Source: JABMPU01 sp964457455
Lineage (GTDB): Bacteria > Cloacimonadota > Cloacimonadia > Cloacimonadales > TCS61
Reading direction: 5' to 3'
Assembly: GCA_964457455.1 (NCBI GenBank)
Contig: CAYWJN010000001.1
Location: 1 to 64,000, forward strand
DNA: 64,000 nt
The position numbers and the translations under genes were made by a program. Below the pieces are notes generated by a model. That model saw only the letters and a program-made list of their open reading frames with translations. It was not told the origin of the DNA and made no database searches. Of this stretch, positions 31,321 to 39,185 are shown piece after piece. How positions within the stretch are numbered: the stretch's first letter is position 1; each line of letters begins with the position of its first letter.

Positions 31321-33309
31321 ATGATCAAATATATTGACCTCCCATCTTACGATAAGAATGGGAACCCCACTGTCCAGCCGATTAATTTTTATGGCATGGA
31401 GAAAGTGGCTAATTACAATTACATGCCCAAAGATGCTCAGGAGTTTGTGGCGAACATAACGCCGGTAAAAAATAGGGTCTTCTTGCTGATCAGTGCGGTT
31501 GCCGATGAGTGTTGGGGAGCAAATAGTAATTCAGATTTCTTCCCAACTATGAGTCTAAGTAATCCTACGGATGATTGGGGGTATAAAACTTACCTTAAGG
31601 CACATTATTTTCATCGCCATGAGAATAAAGACCCAGCCAAAGGGTTCGGTAGAGTGATTTTCTCCACATGGGATGAGATGATGGGCAGAGTGCTGGTAGT
31701 TGCAGAGGTGGATACCCTGAAGGATTTGGACACGAAGCAGATGCTGGATAGTCACCAGCATATTCCGACATCGATGGGCATGAGGGTTCCTTATGATGTT
31801 TGTCGGGTATGCCATCCTAAATGGAAAGAATTCTACAAGATTCCGGAAAATGAAATGATCAAAATATCTATTTCCGGCGATATTGATGAGATAAAGGCGA
31901 TTGGCAAAAAGTATGGCGTTGATTTGTCATATATTACTGAATTGAATGACGAAGAATTCAAGGAAACTGATGATGGACAAAAGAAGAGTCTCGGAAGAGG
32001 TCCTGTTGGGATTCACTCAACATTGAACAAATATTGCGACCATATGAAGTACATGAGGGGTAGAATGGTGCCCTCAACCGGTATAGTTGTCTCTGTGGTC
32101 AATATGAGACCTAAGTTTTTCGATATAAGTAAGGTGGGAACGAATGCTGAAAAATCCAGTTATGTCCTGCAGAAGGTTGCTAGCAAAGATGACTCTGGCA
32201 GAATAACAGAAGAAGAATTAATTGAAATAGAAAAAGCCTCCGAGAACAAGAGGGCAGAAGATAAGAAGGCAGATATTGAAAAAGAGGTAGAAGGCCAAGT
32301 ATTAAGTGATGATCATATGGCGATTAACAATTATATCGGTGAAAAAATAGTCCCGGAATTGAAAGCATCTGAAATGGATCTTCCGGTGGGAACAATAAGT
32401 GAGATTGCAAAATATCCCATTGATGATATTCTGACAACATTCTTGAGTGCGGGGGCATACCCTCGTCCACGGGAATTTCAGAGGATTATCTTAATTCAAA
32501 TGGGGAAAAAAGATGATGCAGATGAATATGATAGACAGAAAATAGTTATTCCGGATACAATAGAGGGAATTCCAACATCTGGGGAATGCTTACCAGGAAT
32601 AACCTTCTCTCCAGATAAAATTAATAACAATATTTTTGATATCATAAAACCGTTTTTAATGCAAAGGTCATATTATAGACCATGCATGATCAAGAGAATC
32701 GTGATGGTAAAGAGGGCAAATGAAATTAATGCATATTTAGATCCGCCCAAAAATCATAAATCGCCCTTACCTGGAATATTAGGAACCATCGCTGCTACCT
32801 ATATGTTGTCGAAAACAAAAGCAGGAAAACACCTTGTCCCGCTTGTTAAAAATATAAAAGGTAACCCAAAACTCTGGATAGCCGCCATTGTCGGCAGCGA
32901 GGTGGCTTCGCGTTTATTTAACTATTCGCGGGAAGAAATGGGTAATAATATGGTTAAGACATCTGCTAAATATACGAATATAGCTACCTTGGTTGGGCTG
33001 CCCGTGGCATCTTATTTATATGCTGGGCATGTTTATAATAAAGCCAAATCGGGAAGACATATCAGCGGTGTTGAAAAATTCGTGGCCAAAAATCCTGGAG
33101 GGGTTGGAATTGCTGCTGGGCTTACCGCTAATCCCCATACTCGAAAAGCAATAAAAGTAATACTTAAGGGAGTGGTAGGGAAGCATGCCGAACTTGATAT
33201 GTTAATAAAAAATGGAATGGATTTTAATGGGATGGATATAACGCAATATCCTATAGAAGATAGAGATAGCATTATTGCATCGATGTGGAAAAATCTATAT
33301 GATAAATAA
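31321..33309 (+). CDS. Putative capsid maturation (prohead) protease
   Basis: A 662-residue protein. Residues 88-155 have the layout of phage prohead proteases: KAHYFHRHENKDPAKGFGR with His98 and His100, then VLVVAEVD, then SMGMRVPYDVC with Ser151 as likely nucleophile. CRVCH (161-165) with a later YCDHM (near 240) makes a zinc site, as I recall in similar proteases of large phages. The C-terminal 250 residues are extra and include hydrophobic segments (LWIAAIVGSEVASRLF and a Gly/Ala stretch). EKVA at 27-30 fits the head signature. It probably cleaves scaffold, capsid and internal proteins. The active-site assignment is inference. Confidence 0.65.
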   Translation: MIKYIDLPSYDKNGNPTVQPINFYGMEKVANYNYMPKDAQEFVANITPVKNRVFLLISAVADECWGANSNSDFFPTMSLSNPTDDWGYKTYLKAHYFHRHENKDPAKGFGRVIFSTWDEMMGRVLVVAEVDTLKDLDTKQMLDSHQHIPTSMGMRVPYDVCRVCHPKWKEFYKIPENEMIKISISGDIDEIKAIGKKYGVDLSYITELNDEEFKETDDGQKKSLGRGPVGIHSTLNKYCDHMKYMRGRMVPSTGIVVSVVNMRPKFFDISKVGTNAEKSSYVLQKVASKDDSGRITEEELIEIEKASENKRAEDKKADIEKEVEGQVLSDDHMAINNYIGEKIVPELKASEMDLPVGTISEIAKYPIDDILTTFLSAGAYPRPREFQRIILIQMGKKDDADEYDRQKIVIPDTIEGIPTSGECLPGITFSPDKINNNIFDIIKPFLMQRSYYRPCMIKRIVMVKRANEINAYLDPPKNHKSPLPGILGTIAATYMLSKTKAGKHLVPLVKNIKGNPKLWIAAIVGSEVASRLFNYSREEMGNNMVKTSAKYTNIATLVGLPVASYLYAGHVYNKAKSGRHISGVEKFVAKNPGGVGIAAGLTANPHTRKAIKVILKGVVGKHAELDMLIKNGMDFNGMDITQYPIEDRDSIIASMWKNLYDK

Positions 33310-33312
33310 ATT

Positions 33313-33342
33313 GCTTGACAAATAATCAGAAAATTATCAAGC
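33313..33342 (+). promoter_or_regulatory. Inverted repeat containing TTGACA
   Basis: GCTTGA and TCAAGC at the ends of this 30-base segment form a stem with ATAAT/ATTAT inside and a small bulge. TTGACA lies at 33315-33320. The nearest -10-like sequences (TAACAT, TATAGT) are too far for standard spacing. It is a promoter with operator, or a processing hairpin, before the scaffold/capsid genes. Confidence 0.35.
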
Positions 33343-33396
33343 ATAACATCATATAGTATGAATAATAAAAACATTGTAAAAAAAGGAGTAAAGACA

Positions 33397-33753
33397 ATGG
33401 GTGAAATTAAGAAAGTAGCAGAAGAAATGTTGGCAAATGATTTCATTAGCCTTGGCTATATTGAACAAGCGGAATCATTGGAGAAAGAGGCTTTTAAAAT
33501 CAATTTTAAGCCAATACTTGGTAAAGGTAAAGGGTTGATGGGCAGGATGAAAACCTTTTACGGCAAAGCTAAAAAATTCCCTGCCAAGCATTACAATAAA
33601 GCGACAACTTATACCACCAGTACGACTAATAAATTGCGCGATATAGTTACTGGCAGACGAGGGCGCAAAGCTCAAGCAATTGCAATAGGAACAGGTGGGC
33701 TTGGGTTGGCTGGTGCTGGTTATGGTGGATATAATATCCTCAAAAAGAAGTAA
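33397..33753 (+). CDS. Small basic head protein with glycine zipper
   Basis: A 118-residue protein starting at ATG 33397 after AAAAGGAG (open to 33358). IKKVAEE at residues 4-10 and LEKEAFK near residue 30 fit the head K-x-A signature. The middle is very basic, and the end is a glycine-rich hydrophobic segment (AIAIGTGGLGLAGAGYGG). It is probably an internal or core protein next to the protease. Confidence 0.5.
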   Translation: MGEIKKVAEEMLANDFISLGYIEQAESLEKEAFKINFKPILGKGKGLMGRMKTFYGKAKKFPAKHYNKATTYTTSTTNKLRDIVTGRRGRKAQAIAIGTGGLGLAGAGYGGYNILKKK

Positions 33754-33771
33754 TATAAAAGGAGATAAAAA

Positions 33772-34338
33772 ATGTTTGAATTTTTAAACAAATTAGCCGC
33801 AAATGAAGAAGAAACTGGGCTTACAAAAAGTGCTCAATATCTTATTGTAAAAAAAGCGCAAGATAAAACCATTGAATACCTTAAGGAATCCAAAGAGTTT
33901 GAAAATGCATTTCCAGAAGTTATCAAGATTGCCAACGACGAGTTGGAAAAGATGTCAGAAGAAGATAAAGTAAAGGCCCATAATCTTTATGCTTTTGGTG
34001 CTGGGTGTGCATATGGTGAAGCATTAACCAAAGAGGCTATGGCAGGACCGATGGCTGACGAAATTTATGCCACAATGATTCAGGTATTGAATGATAAGGG
34101 ACACGAAAAGTTGGCAGAAGAGGTTGACAAGGTTTTAAACGAGGAGAGTCCTGCTCTTACCGAGGCTGAAATAATTGCAGAAGTGGCTAGTGAGGCTGCT
34201 GCTGAAAATCTGGTCGAAGAAGCTGGTGGAGAAGAAGTGGTGGAAAAAAATCCTGAAATTGCTGCTGAAATTCTGGAAACATCTCAAGCTATAGGTGCAG
34301 AGGTAGCTCAAGAAGTGACAGAAAAAACTGGCGAATAA
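33772..34338 (+). CDS. Acidic helical head protein
   Basis: A 188-residue protein, N-terminally FLNKLAAN (4-11), LTKSAQYL and IVKKAQ, each a K-x-A site. The second half is Glu/Ala-rich and acidic (EAEIIAEVASEAAAENL). Such acidic, Ala-rich helical proteins next to a prohead protease are typical of scaffold or core proteins. Role inferred from position and composition. Confidence 0.55.
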   Translation: MFEFLNKLAANEEETGLTKSAQYLIVKKAQDKTIEYLKESKEFENAFPEVIKIANDELEKMSEEDKVKAHNLYAFGAGCAYGEALTKEAMAGPMADEIYATMIQVLNDKGHEKLAEEVDKVLNEESPALTEAEIIAEVASEAAAENLVEEAGGEEVVEKNPEIAAEILETSQAIGAEVAQEVTEKTGE

Positions 34339-34359
34339 CCCTTTAAACAAGGAGATATA

Positions 34360-34839
34360 ATGGAGAATAAAGGAATCTTGGGAAGTTCGAATTTATTGCA
34401 ATCCATCATAGATAAATCAGCATCTATAATTACCTCTGAAGGTAACAACAAGACAGAATCATCCCATATAGACGACGACCCATTATCCCTTGCCCAGCAA
34501 CTGGAAGAAGCGGCGAAAAAACCGTCAGGCAAAGAACCGAAGAAAAAATATCCAGATAAAGAAGATGACAAGAAGAAAGAGCCAGAAAAAACTGCTGAAA
34601 TAGAATTCTTCAGCAAAGAAGCACATGAAATTTTTGACCGTATTGAGCAGAGAATATCAGATGTGGATATCATAAAAGAGGGTAAAATTAAGGTTAAAAA
34701 GTTTGTATGGCCAGCGATTGCTGCAGCAACAGGAATAGGCGCATTCTTTGGTGGTAAAAAATATGAAGCTGGGAAAGACGAAACAGAAGATCGTCGAATT
34801 GCCAGGTTTTTCTATCGTCTAGGGCAAAGGAGCAAATGA
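34360..34839 (+). CDS. Charged scaffold-like protein with membrane-like segment
   Basis: A 159-residue protein. IIDKSAS (16-22) and FFSKEAHEI (near 88) match the head signature. A very charged Lys/Glu linker (50-85) lies between them, and a Gly/Ala segment (AAATGIGAFFGGKKYEAG) is near the C-terminus. It overlaps the next gene by ATGA and is probably a scaffold or internal core component. Confidence 0.5.
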   Translation: MENKGILGSSNLLQSIIDKSASIITSEGNNKTESSHIDDDPLSLAQQLEEAAKKPSGKEPKKKYPDKEDDKKKEPEKTAEIEFFSKEAHEIFDRIEQRISDVDIIKEGKIKVKKFVWPAIAAATGIGAFFGGKKYEAGKDETEDRRIARFFYRLGQRSK

Positions 34840-35243
34840 TGGGTAATAATAATAATGAATTAATGAAGAAATCAGCTGGGAAGATCCGTGAACTTGATCA
34901 GAAGATCAAAGAAATGGAAAAAGATGCAATAGATAAAAAAAAAGATATTGATAAAGCGAATGAAAAGTTGCAACAGGCTAATGACAAGATTGCTTCGCTT
35001 GAAAAAGAAAATAAATGTAAGGCTATCGTATCAGGTCTGGTTGACGATGAAGTGATTGGGAAGGTACACGAAAAGATTGCTTTTGATAAATTGTATAATA
35101 GCCCAAATCCTGAAGATTTGGAAGCAATTTATCGCGCAACCAGAAATGATAAAGATGGTGACATAGAAAAATCGGCAGGTAGATATGAGAAATCTAAATC
35201 TGCTAAAGAAGAATTCTTACAAAATTTTGTGGGAATTCATTAA
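34836..35243 (+). CDS. Coiled-coil scaffold-like protein
   Basis: A 135-residue protein with a continuous coiled coil at residues 15-65 (DQKIKEMEKDAIDKKKDIDK onward). ELMKKSAGK (8-16) and IEKSAGR near the C-terminus match the head signature at both ends, as expected for a scaffold cut by the prohead protease. Immediately upstream of decoration and capsid genes. Confidence 0.55.
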   Translation: MMGNNNNELMKKSAGKIRELDQKIKEMEKDAIDKKKDIDKANEKLQQANDKIASLEKENKCKAIVSGLVDDEVIGKVHEKIAFDKLYNSPNPEDLEAIYRATRNDKDGDIEKSAGRYEKSKSAKEEFLQNFVGIH

Positions 35244-35262
35244 TTAAAAAAAGGAGATAAAA

Positions 35263-35733
35263 ATGTTAGTAGAGAGTCGTAATAAAGTTAAAGGCGCATA
35301 TTCTGTTCACCTTTTGGTAGACCAAGATGATGATAATTTCGAAAATATTGTTGAGGGAACTATCTTGAAGTGGACTGCGAATGGTGTTGTGAAAGCTAGC
35401 ACAGGAGACTCCCTTGTTCTTACAATTGCTGGGAAGGCTAAATCTATAGGCATGTTCTATATTGCAATGGGAAGTTATTTAACTGCAAAAGATCATGGAT
35501 ATATTGCAGCCACTCCCGTTGGAGCAGATTGGGAAGGGGAATTATATAATAATCATGCTGCACAAGCCGTCGCATTGGGTGATTATCTTACTATCACAAA
35601 TGGGGTGTTTACAAAATGCACTTCCGATGGTGAAGTTGCGGTAGCTCAAGTTATGGAAGCACAGGCTGGAGTCGTTGCAACAGATATTTGGAAGGTTAAA
35701 TCCTTCGGATTCCCACAGGTTACCCAAGCATAA
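35263..35733 (+). CDS. Head decoration protein
   Basis: A 156-residue beta-rich protein. VEGTILKWTANGVVKAST and YLTITNGVFTKCTSDGEVAVAQVMEAQ are typical of small decoration proteins that sit just before the major capsid gene in many phages. There is no K-x-A processing site. A strong AAGGAG precedes the start. Confidence 0.7.
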   Translation: MLVESRNKVKGAYSVHLLVDQDDDNFENIVEGTILKWTANGVVKASTGDSLVLTIAGKAKSIGMFYIAMGSYLTAKDHGYIAATPVGADWEGELYNNHAAQAVALGDYLTITNGVFTKCTSDGEVAVAQVMEAQAGVVATDIWKVKSFGFPQVTQA

Positions 35734-35745
35734 AGGAGATGAGAG

Positions 35746-36753
35746 ATGAATATAGATAATACACAATTAATAAAAGAGGCGAACGATATTCTGCAAGACC
35801 TTGCGATGAATGGTCGTGAGGCAAAAGATAATTTTATAACGAAATTCGGAACTTCTCTGGAAAATTACGTCAAGAGATATGTAAGGGAAGAGGCTTTCTC
35901 TGAGAAACTCTTGGTCAATAAAACCATGTCACCGAAGGATCCGGGTATTCAAGAGACCGAAGATGCTGATGTATTTTACGTACTTGACAAGAAGGAAATC
36001 GGAGCAACCGCTGCCGAGGTCTCTATAAGAGGTGATACCCAACCCATTTTCGTAGACACAAAAAAATATAAGATATGGATCGGCAAAATTGAAACAGAAC
36101 GGCACAAAAAACCATGGCTGGAACTTGAAACATCTTCTGCTTCCGATCTTGTTGATATGGTAACGAAAAATGGTGCCGAAGCAATAAGGCGAACTCAAGA
36201 TTTAGGCTTTATCAAGAATGTTGCTTCCATATTGACAATTACGGGTAATCATGTTGGTGGAGACACCACAGTATATACTGATACTATCGATTGGACAAAT
36301 AGTGGTAGAAAAAAAGATCTTACGAACCTAATGTCCTATATCACACGACAAGGACTTGTGCCTGCTAAATGGTTGATGTCTCAGACTGCATGGAATGATA
36401 TGCTTGCATTTGATGCTGGTGAAGTTGGTAATCTTGCTGGAGAGACTTTTAAAAACGGTATAGCGCAGAAAGTCCTGCTGGATATTCCTGTCATTACAAC
36501 CATAAAGGCAGACCTTAAAAATGATGATGAAACTATTTACTATTTTGATAAAGAAGGTGATAGCGGCGAGCTCTATACAGATATCTATTTGTTTGTAGAT
36601 CCATCTTATTTGGGTAAAAACATCAAAATTGGAAGCGATAAATCTGATTCCAAATGGGAATGGGATGATTTCATCTGGGGTGCATGGAGATATACCGGTC
36701 ACGGATTTGGCGACACTCGTGGTATCTGTAGGATGAGAATCCGAATTAAATAA
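35746..36753 (+). CDS. Major capsid protein
   Basis: A 335-residue protein placed directly after the decoration gene. Features of an HK97-like capsid fold include an N-terminal helix (1-35), a long extended region, and the C-terminal WEWDDFIWGAWRYTGHGFGD segment. The N-terminus reads TQLIKEAND, with IKEA at residues 9-12, the same four residues as in the tag of the internal proteins (IIKEA). I predict maturation cleavage near Glu11/Ala12. The assignment rests on position, length and fold-like pattern. Confidence 0.8.
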   Translation: MNIDNTQLIKEANDILQDLAMNGREAKDNFITKFGTSLENYVKRYVREEAFSEKLLVNKTMSPKDPGIQETEDADVFYVLDKKEIGATAAEVSIRGDTQPIFVDTKKYKIWIGKIETERHKKPWLELETSSASDLVDMVTKNGAEAIRRTQDLGFIKNVASILTITGNHVGGDTTVYTDTIDWTNSGRKKDLTNLMSYITRQGLVPAKWLMSQTAWNDMLAFDAGEVGNLAGETFKNGIAQKVLLDIPVITTIKADLKNDDETIYYFDKEGDSGELYTDIYLFVDPSYLGKNIKIGSDKSDSKWEWDDFIWGAWRYTGHGFGDTRGICRMRIRIK

Positions 36754-36766
36754 TTGGGAATAGAGA

Positions 36767-37360
36767 ATGTTTCGCATACTCAATATAACGCGTAAAAATC
36801 CGCATATTAAGTCCTATGAGAATGTAACAATAATGGACGGGGAACATAAACTTGTTGTCCGTCCTAAAAAGGTTACTGTTATTAGTGATGAGGTTCATGA
36901 ACATTACAAGGGAATGATGACCGATACCACGGATAAAAGTGAATGGACCGTCGACACCAAATTCTATGCTGTCAAAATCATATCTGTCTCGGGATTAACT
37001 ATTTCGAACGATGAGGAAGAGACAATAGAAGATAAGGTTGAAGAAGGCTCAAAGAAACCGGATGAACCTGAACTCAAAGGGAGCGAAGAAGGTGAAGGGA
37101 TTACTAATAAGGCTGAAGATGGTGATATTTCCGAGAAAAAAGAATTAATATTGAAACAGGAAGAGGTAGCCAAAAAAGAAATAAAGGGCGATGAAATCAC
37201 CAATAAAAAGGAAGGGCCAAAACCGTTGAACCGTGCCAAGATCATGGAAAATTTGGATGCTTATAATGAAACTCGTGATACTGATGAAAAAGTTACTTAT
37301 CGCAAAAAGGACACCCTTGACACTCTGCAAAAACTTTGGGGTGGCCTGAATAAAGAATAA
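36767..37360 (+). CDS. Head-associated protein with acidic tail
   Basis: A 197-residue protein. The first 85 residues form a small beta-domain ending ISVSGLTISND, followed by a very acidic, repetitive Glu/Lys segment (85-150) and a basic C-terminal helix. The SVSGLTISND segment is encoded by a 30-base sequence shared exactly with the baseplate gene at 53419. It is probably a minor capsid or neck protein. Confidence 0.5.
   Translation: MFRILNITRKNPHIKSYENVTIMDGEHKLVVRPKKVTVISDEVHEHYKGMMTDTTDKSEWTVDTKFYAVKIISVSGLTISNDEEETIEDKVEEGSKKPDEPELKGSEEGEGITNKAEDGDISEKKELILKQEEVAKKEIKGDEITNKKEGPKPLNRAKIMENLDAYNETRDTDEKVTYRKKDTLDTLQKLWGGLNKE
36983..37012 (+). repeat. 30-bp exact repeat, copy 1
   Basis: These 30 bases are identical to 54526-54555, in the same reading frame, encoding SVSGLTISND plus flanking codons in two otherwise unlike proteins. 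Confidence 0.8.
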
Positions 37361-37393
37361 TTGATTCTTATCTGCCCATAGTGATAAGATATT

Positions 37394-37440
37394 AAAGGCA
37401 TGGAGAATATGAACACAGTTTAATCTCTATGCCTTTTAAT
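37394..37440 (+). terminator. Intrinsic terminator after capsid operon
   Basis: AAAGGCATGGAGA (37394-37406) pairs with TCTCTATGCCTTT (37424-37436) over 13 bases with one G-T pair, followed by TTAAT. A second stem, TCTTATC/GATAAGA, lies just before it (37366-37389). This is a good factor-independent terminator separating capsid from connector genes. Confidence 0.75.
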
Positions 37441-37452
37441 TTAGAAGGAAAA

Positions 37453-37854
37453 ATGAATAATAACCAATTGATATCTCGCGTTAGGGCAATGTTCCGCGAT
37501 ATAGTTATAGAAAATAAACTAATGGATTCTTATGAGTATAGTGAGGATGATATTATCAGTGCATCAGTAATCGCACTATCAAAAATAAATACTGATCATA
37601 TTTATCAAACCGGGTATACAGTTGAGGATTGCCCAGAGCATATGTTGGTATTGGGCACAGCTTATTATGCTATGCAAGCGAGGGTTGCTCAAAAAATAAG
37701 AAATAAAGTTACTATAAACGATGGAGGAGTAATAGCAGATAGAGAGGGGAATACGCCTCTCTATATATCTTTAATGGCATCAATGAAGCAAGAGTTCGAA
37801 GAATCAATAAACAAGATTAAAGGTTGGGCAGATATCCAGCGAGCAATGCCATGA
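37453..37854 (+). CDS. Head-tail connector-like protein
   Basis: A 133-residue protein from ATG 37453 after GAAGGA (open to 37429). The helical organisation, with LISRVRAMFRD at the start and a long central helix with EHMLVLGTAYYAMQARVAQK, is like head-completion/adaptor proteins bound under the portal. Position directly after the capsid genes supports this. It overlaps the next gene by ATGA. Confidence 0.55.
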   Translation: MNNNQLISRVRAMFRDIVIENKLMDSYEYSEDDIISASVIALSKINTDHIYQTGYTVEDCPEHMLVLGTAYYAMQARVAQKIRNKVTINDGGVIADREGNTPLYISLMASMKQEFEESINKIKGWADIQRAMP

Positions 37855-38597
37855 GAATAAGTGAATTTACAGCAGAAAGAACAAATACTCATACTGTCTT
37901 ATTAATGTGGACGACAATGCCCCCAATAATGGAGTTAGAATTTGATGTATTAAGGGCATTAAATGATGGGGATGAGTTCCAAATAATATCTCGGGGAAAA
38001 GCCACATCATATCTTGATATAGAACAGAAAGCGATTAATAATAAGTATATTAAATATAAAATAGTGTGTGGGAAAGAAGAATCTAACATCGTGACTCCTA
38101 ATAATATTGGTGATCCTTATTTGTTGGGAGTTGCTTCAGATATTTTATGGCAATTGGAAAAAGTTCCCCTCGGGGAGATATCTTATATTTATTGCAAATC
38201 AGAAACGAATATGAATTGTACTAATTGCTACAATGAGACTCTAAAAAAAAGAATCAAATCTTCCTGCTCAAGTTGTGGTGGCAGTGGAAGAATAAACGGA
38301 TATAAAGGACCGGTTACAACATATATCAATTATAGTAGGACAATAACGGATGATATTCAAATTGGTCAAATCGAAAAAGAAGAAGAAGTTGTACAGGCTT
38401 ATATGTCAAATTTACCCATCGTTAAACAGGGAGACATAGTTATCAGGAGCAATCGGGAGCGATATGTCGTGAACAGACAACCGGATTACACATATTTAAT
38501 GGGATCTATGGGCAAATTTATCGTGAGGCAGAATATCCTCCTAAAAAAACTCCATTATCAGGATATTGCATTTACTCTGGAAGTGCCGAATGTTTAA
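37851..38597 (+). CDS. Connector/neck protein with zinc finger
   Basis: A 248-residue protein from ATG 37851. The N-terminal part resembles a fibronectin-like beta domain. CTNC (about 118-121) and CSSCGGSGR (about 135-143) form a DnaJ-type zinc finger. The C-terminal part (QGDIVIRSNRERYVVNRQPDY) is like phage head-closure proteins. I infer a neck component. Confidence 0.55.
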   Translation: MRISEFTAERTNTHTVLLMWTTMPPIMELEFDVLRALNDGDEFQIISRGKATSYLDIEQKAINNKYIKYKIVCGKEESNIVTPNNIGDPYLLGVASDILWQLEKVPLGEISYIYCKSETNMNCTNCYNETLKKRIKSSCSSCGGSGRINGYKGPVTTYINYSRTITDDIQIGQIEKEEEVVQAYMSNLPIVKQGDIVIRSNRERYVVNRQPDYTYLMGSMGKFIVRQNILLKKLHYQDIAFTLEVPNV

Positions 38598-39117
38598 TAA
38601 AACGGCGTTAAAAGAAGCAAATTTGATATGGTTAAGGGGATTACTCTTTAATCATGAAGATTATTCTGCGGACAATTTTTATACATCTGGAGATTGGGCG
38701 GAAAAAATGGAATATCCGGGCATGGTTGTATCAATAGCAAGGGAAAATGTAGTAATCAATGGCAGCAATGGATTATTATCATATGATCCTATGAGCGAAG
38801 ACCGTATATATTTATATATATCAGATTTTACTATCGTTGTTGAAATATACAGCACAAACGATGAAGAGGTTGAATCTATCGCAAGCTATCTCATGTCTCA
38901 AATGAGGGAGACCTATACTCTCCCAAAATCTACGGACATAAGTATTTCAAGAACATTTGATGATATTGTTAAAGATAAAGCAACACCCAGGGAAAATAAC
39001 TTTATGAAAGGATGGGTGTCGACAGTTTATTATGATATAAGAGTCAATATGACAAAAACAATAGAAGGGGAATTTCATGATTGGTTCCCAACGGTGAGAG
39101 AAGTAAGTGGAGACTAA
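38590..39117 (+). CDS. Tail-completion/neck protein
   Basis: A 175-residue protein from ATG 38590, overlapping the previous stop. The N-terminus MFNKTALKEAN carries two K-x-A sites and resembles that of the capsid protein. The rest is beta-rich with DYSADNF and a final EGEFHDWFP, compatible with a tail-terminator type protein placed before the sheath gene. Confidence 0.5.
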   Translation: MFNKTALKEANLIWLRGLLFNHEDYSADNFYTSGDWAEKMEYPGMVVSIARENVVINGSNGLLSYDPMSEDRIYLYISDFTIVVEIYSTNDEEVESIASYLMSQMRETYTLPKSTDISISRTFDDIVKDKATPRENNFMKGWVSTVYYDIRVNMTKTIEGEFHDWFPTVREVSGD

Positions 39118-39129
39118 TGTAGAAATTAG

Positions 39130-39159
39130 TTGACAAATAAATGATAAAATATATGTAAT
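39130..39159 (+). promoter_or_regulatory. Candidate promoter for tail genes
   Basis: TTGACA (39130-39135), an 18-base spacer and TGTAAT (39154-39159, five of six matches to TATAAT), located just before the sheath gene. ATCAAATTTGAT immediately downstream is a palindrome that might be an operator. This is the best sigma-70-type promoter I see in the window. Confidence 0.6.
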
Positions 39160-39185
39160 TAATCAAATTTGATAAGGAGACGAAA

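Noticed and set aside
33315..33365. Standard sigma-70 promoter at the TTGACA before the scaffold genes.
   Set aside because: No -10-like hexamer lies 16-18 bases downstream; kept only as an inverted repeat with a -35-like box.
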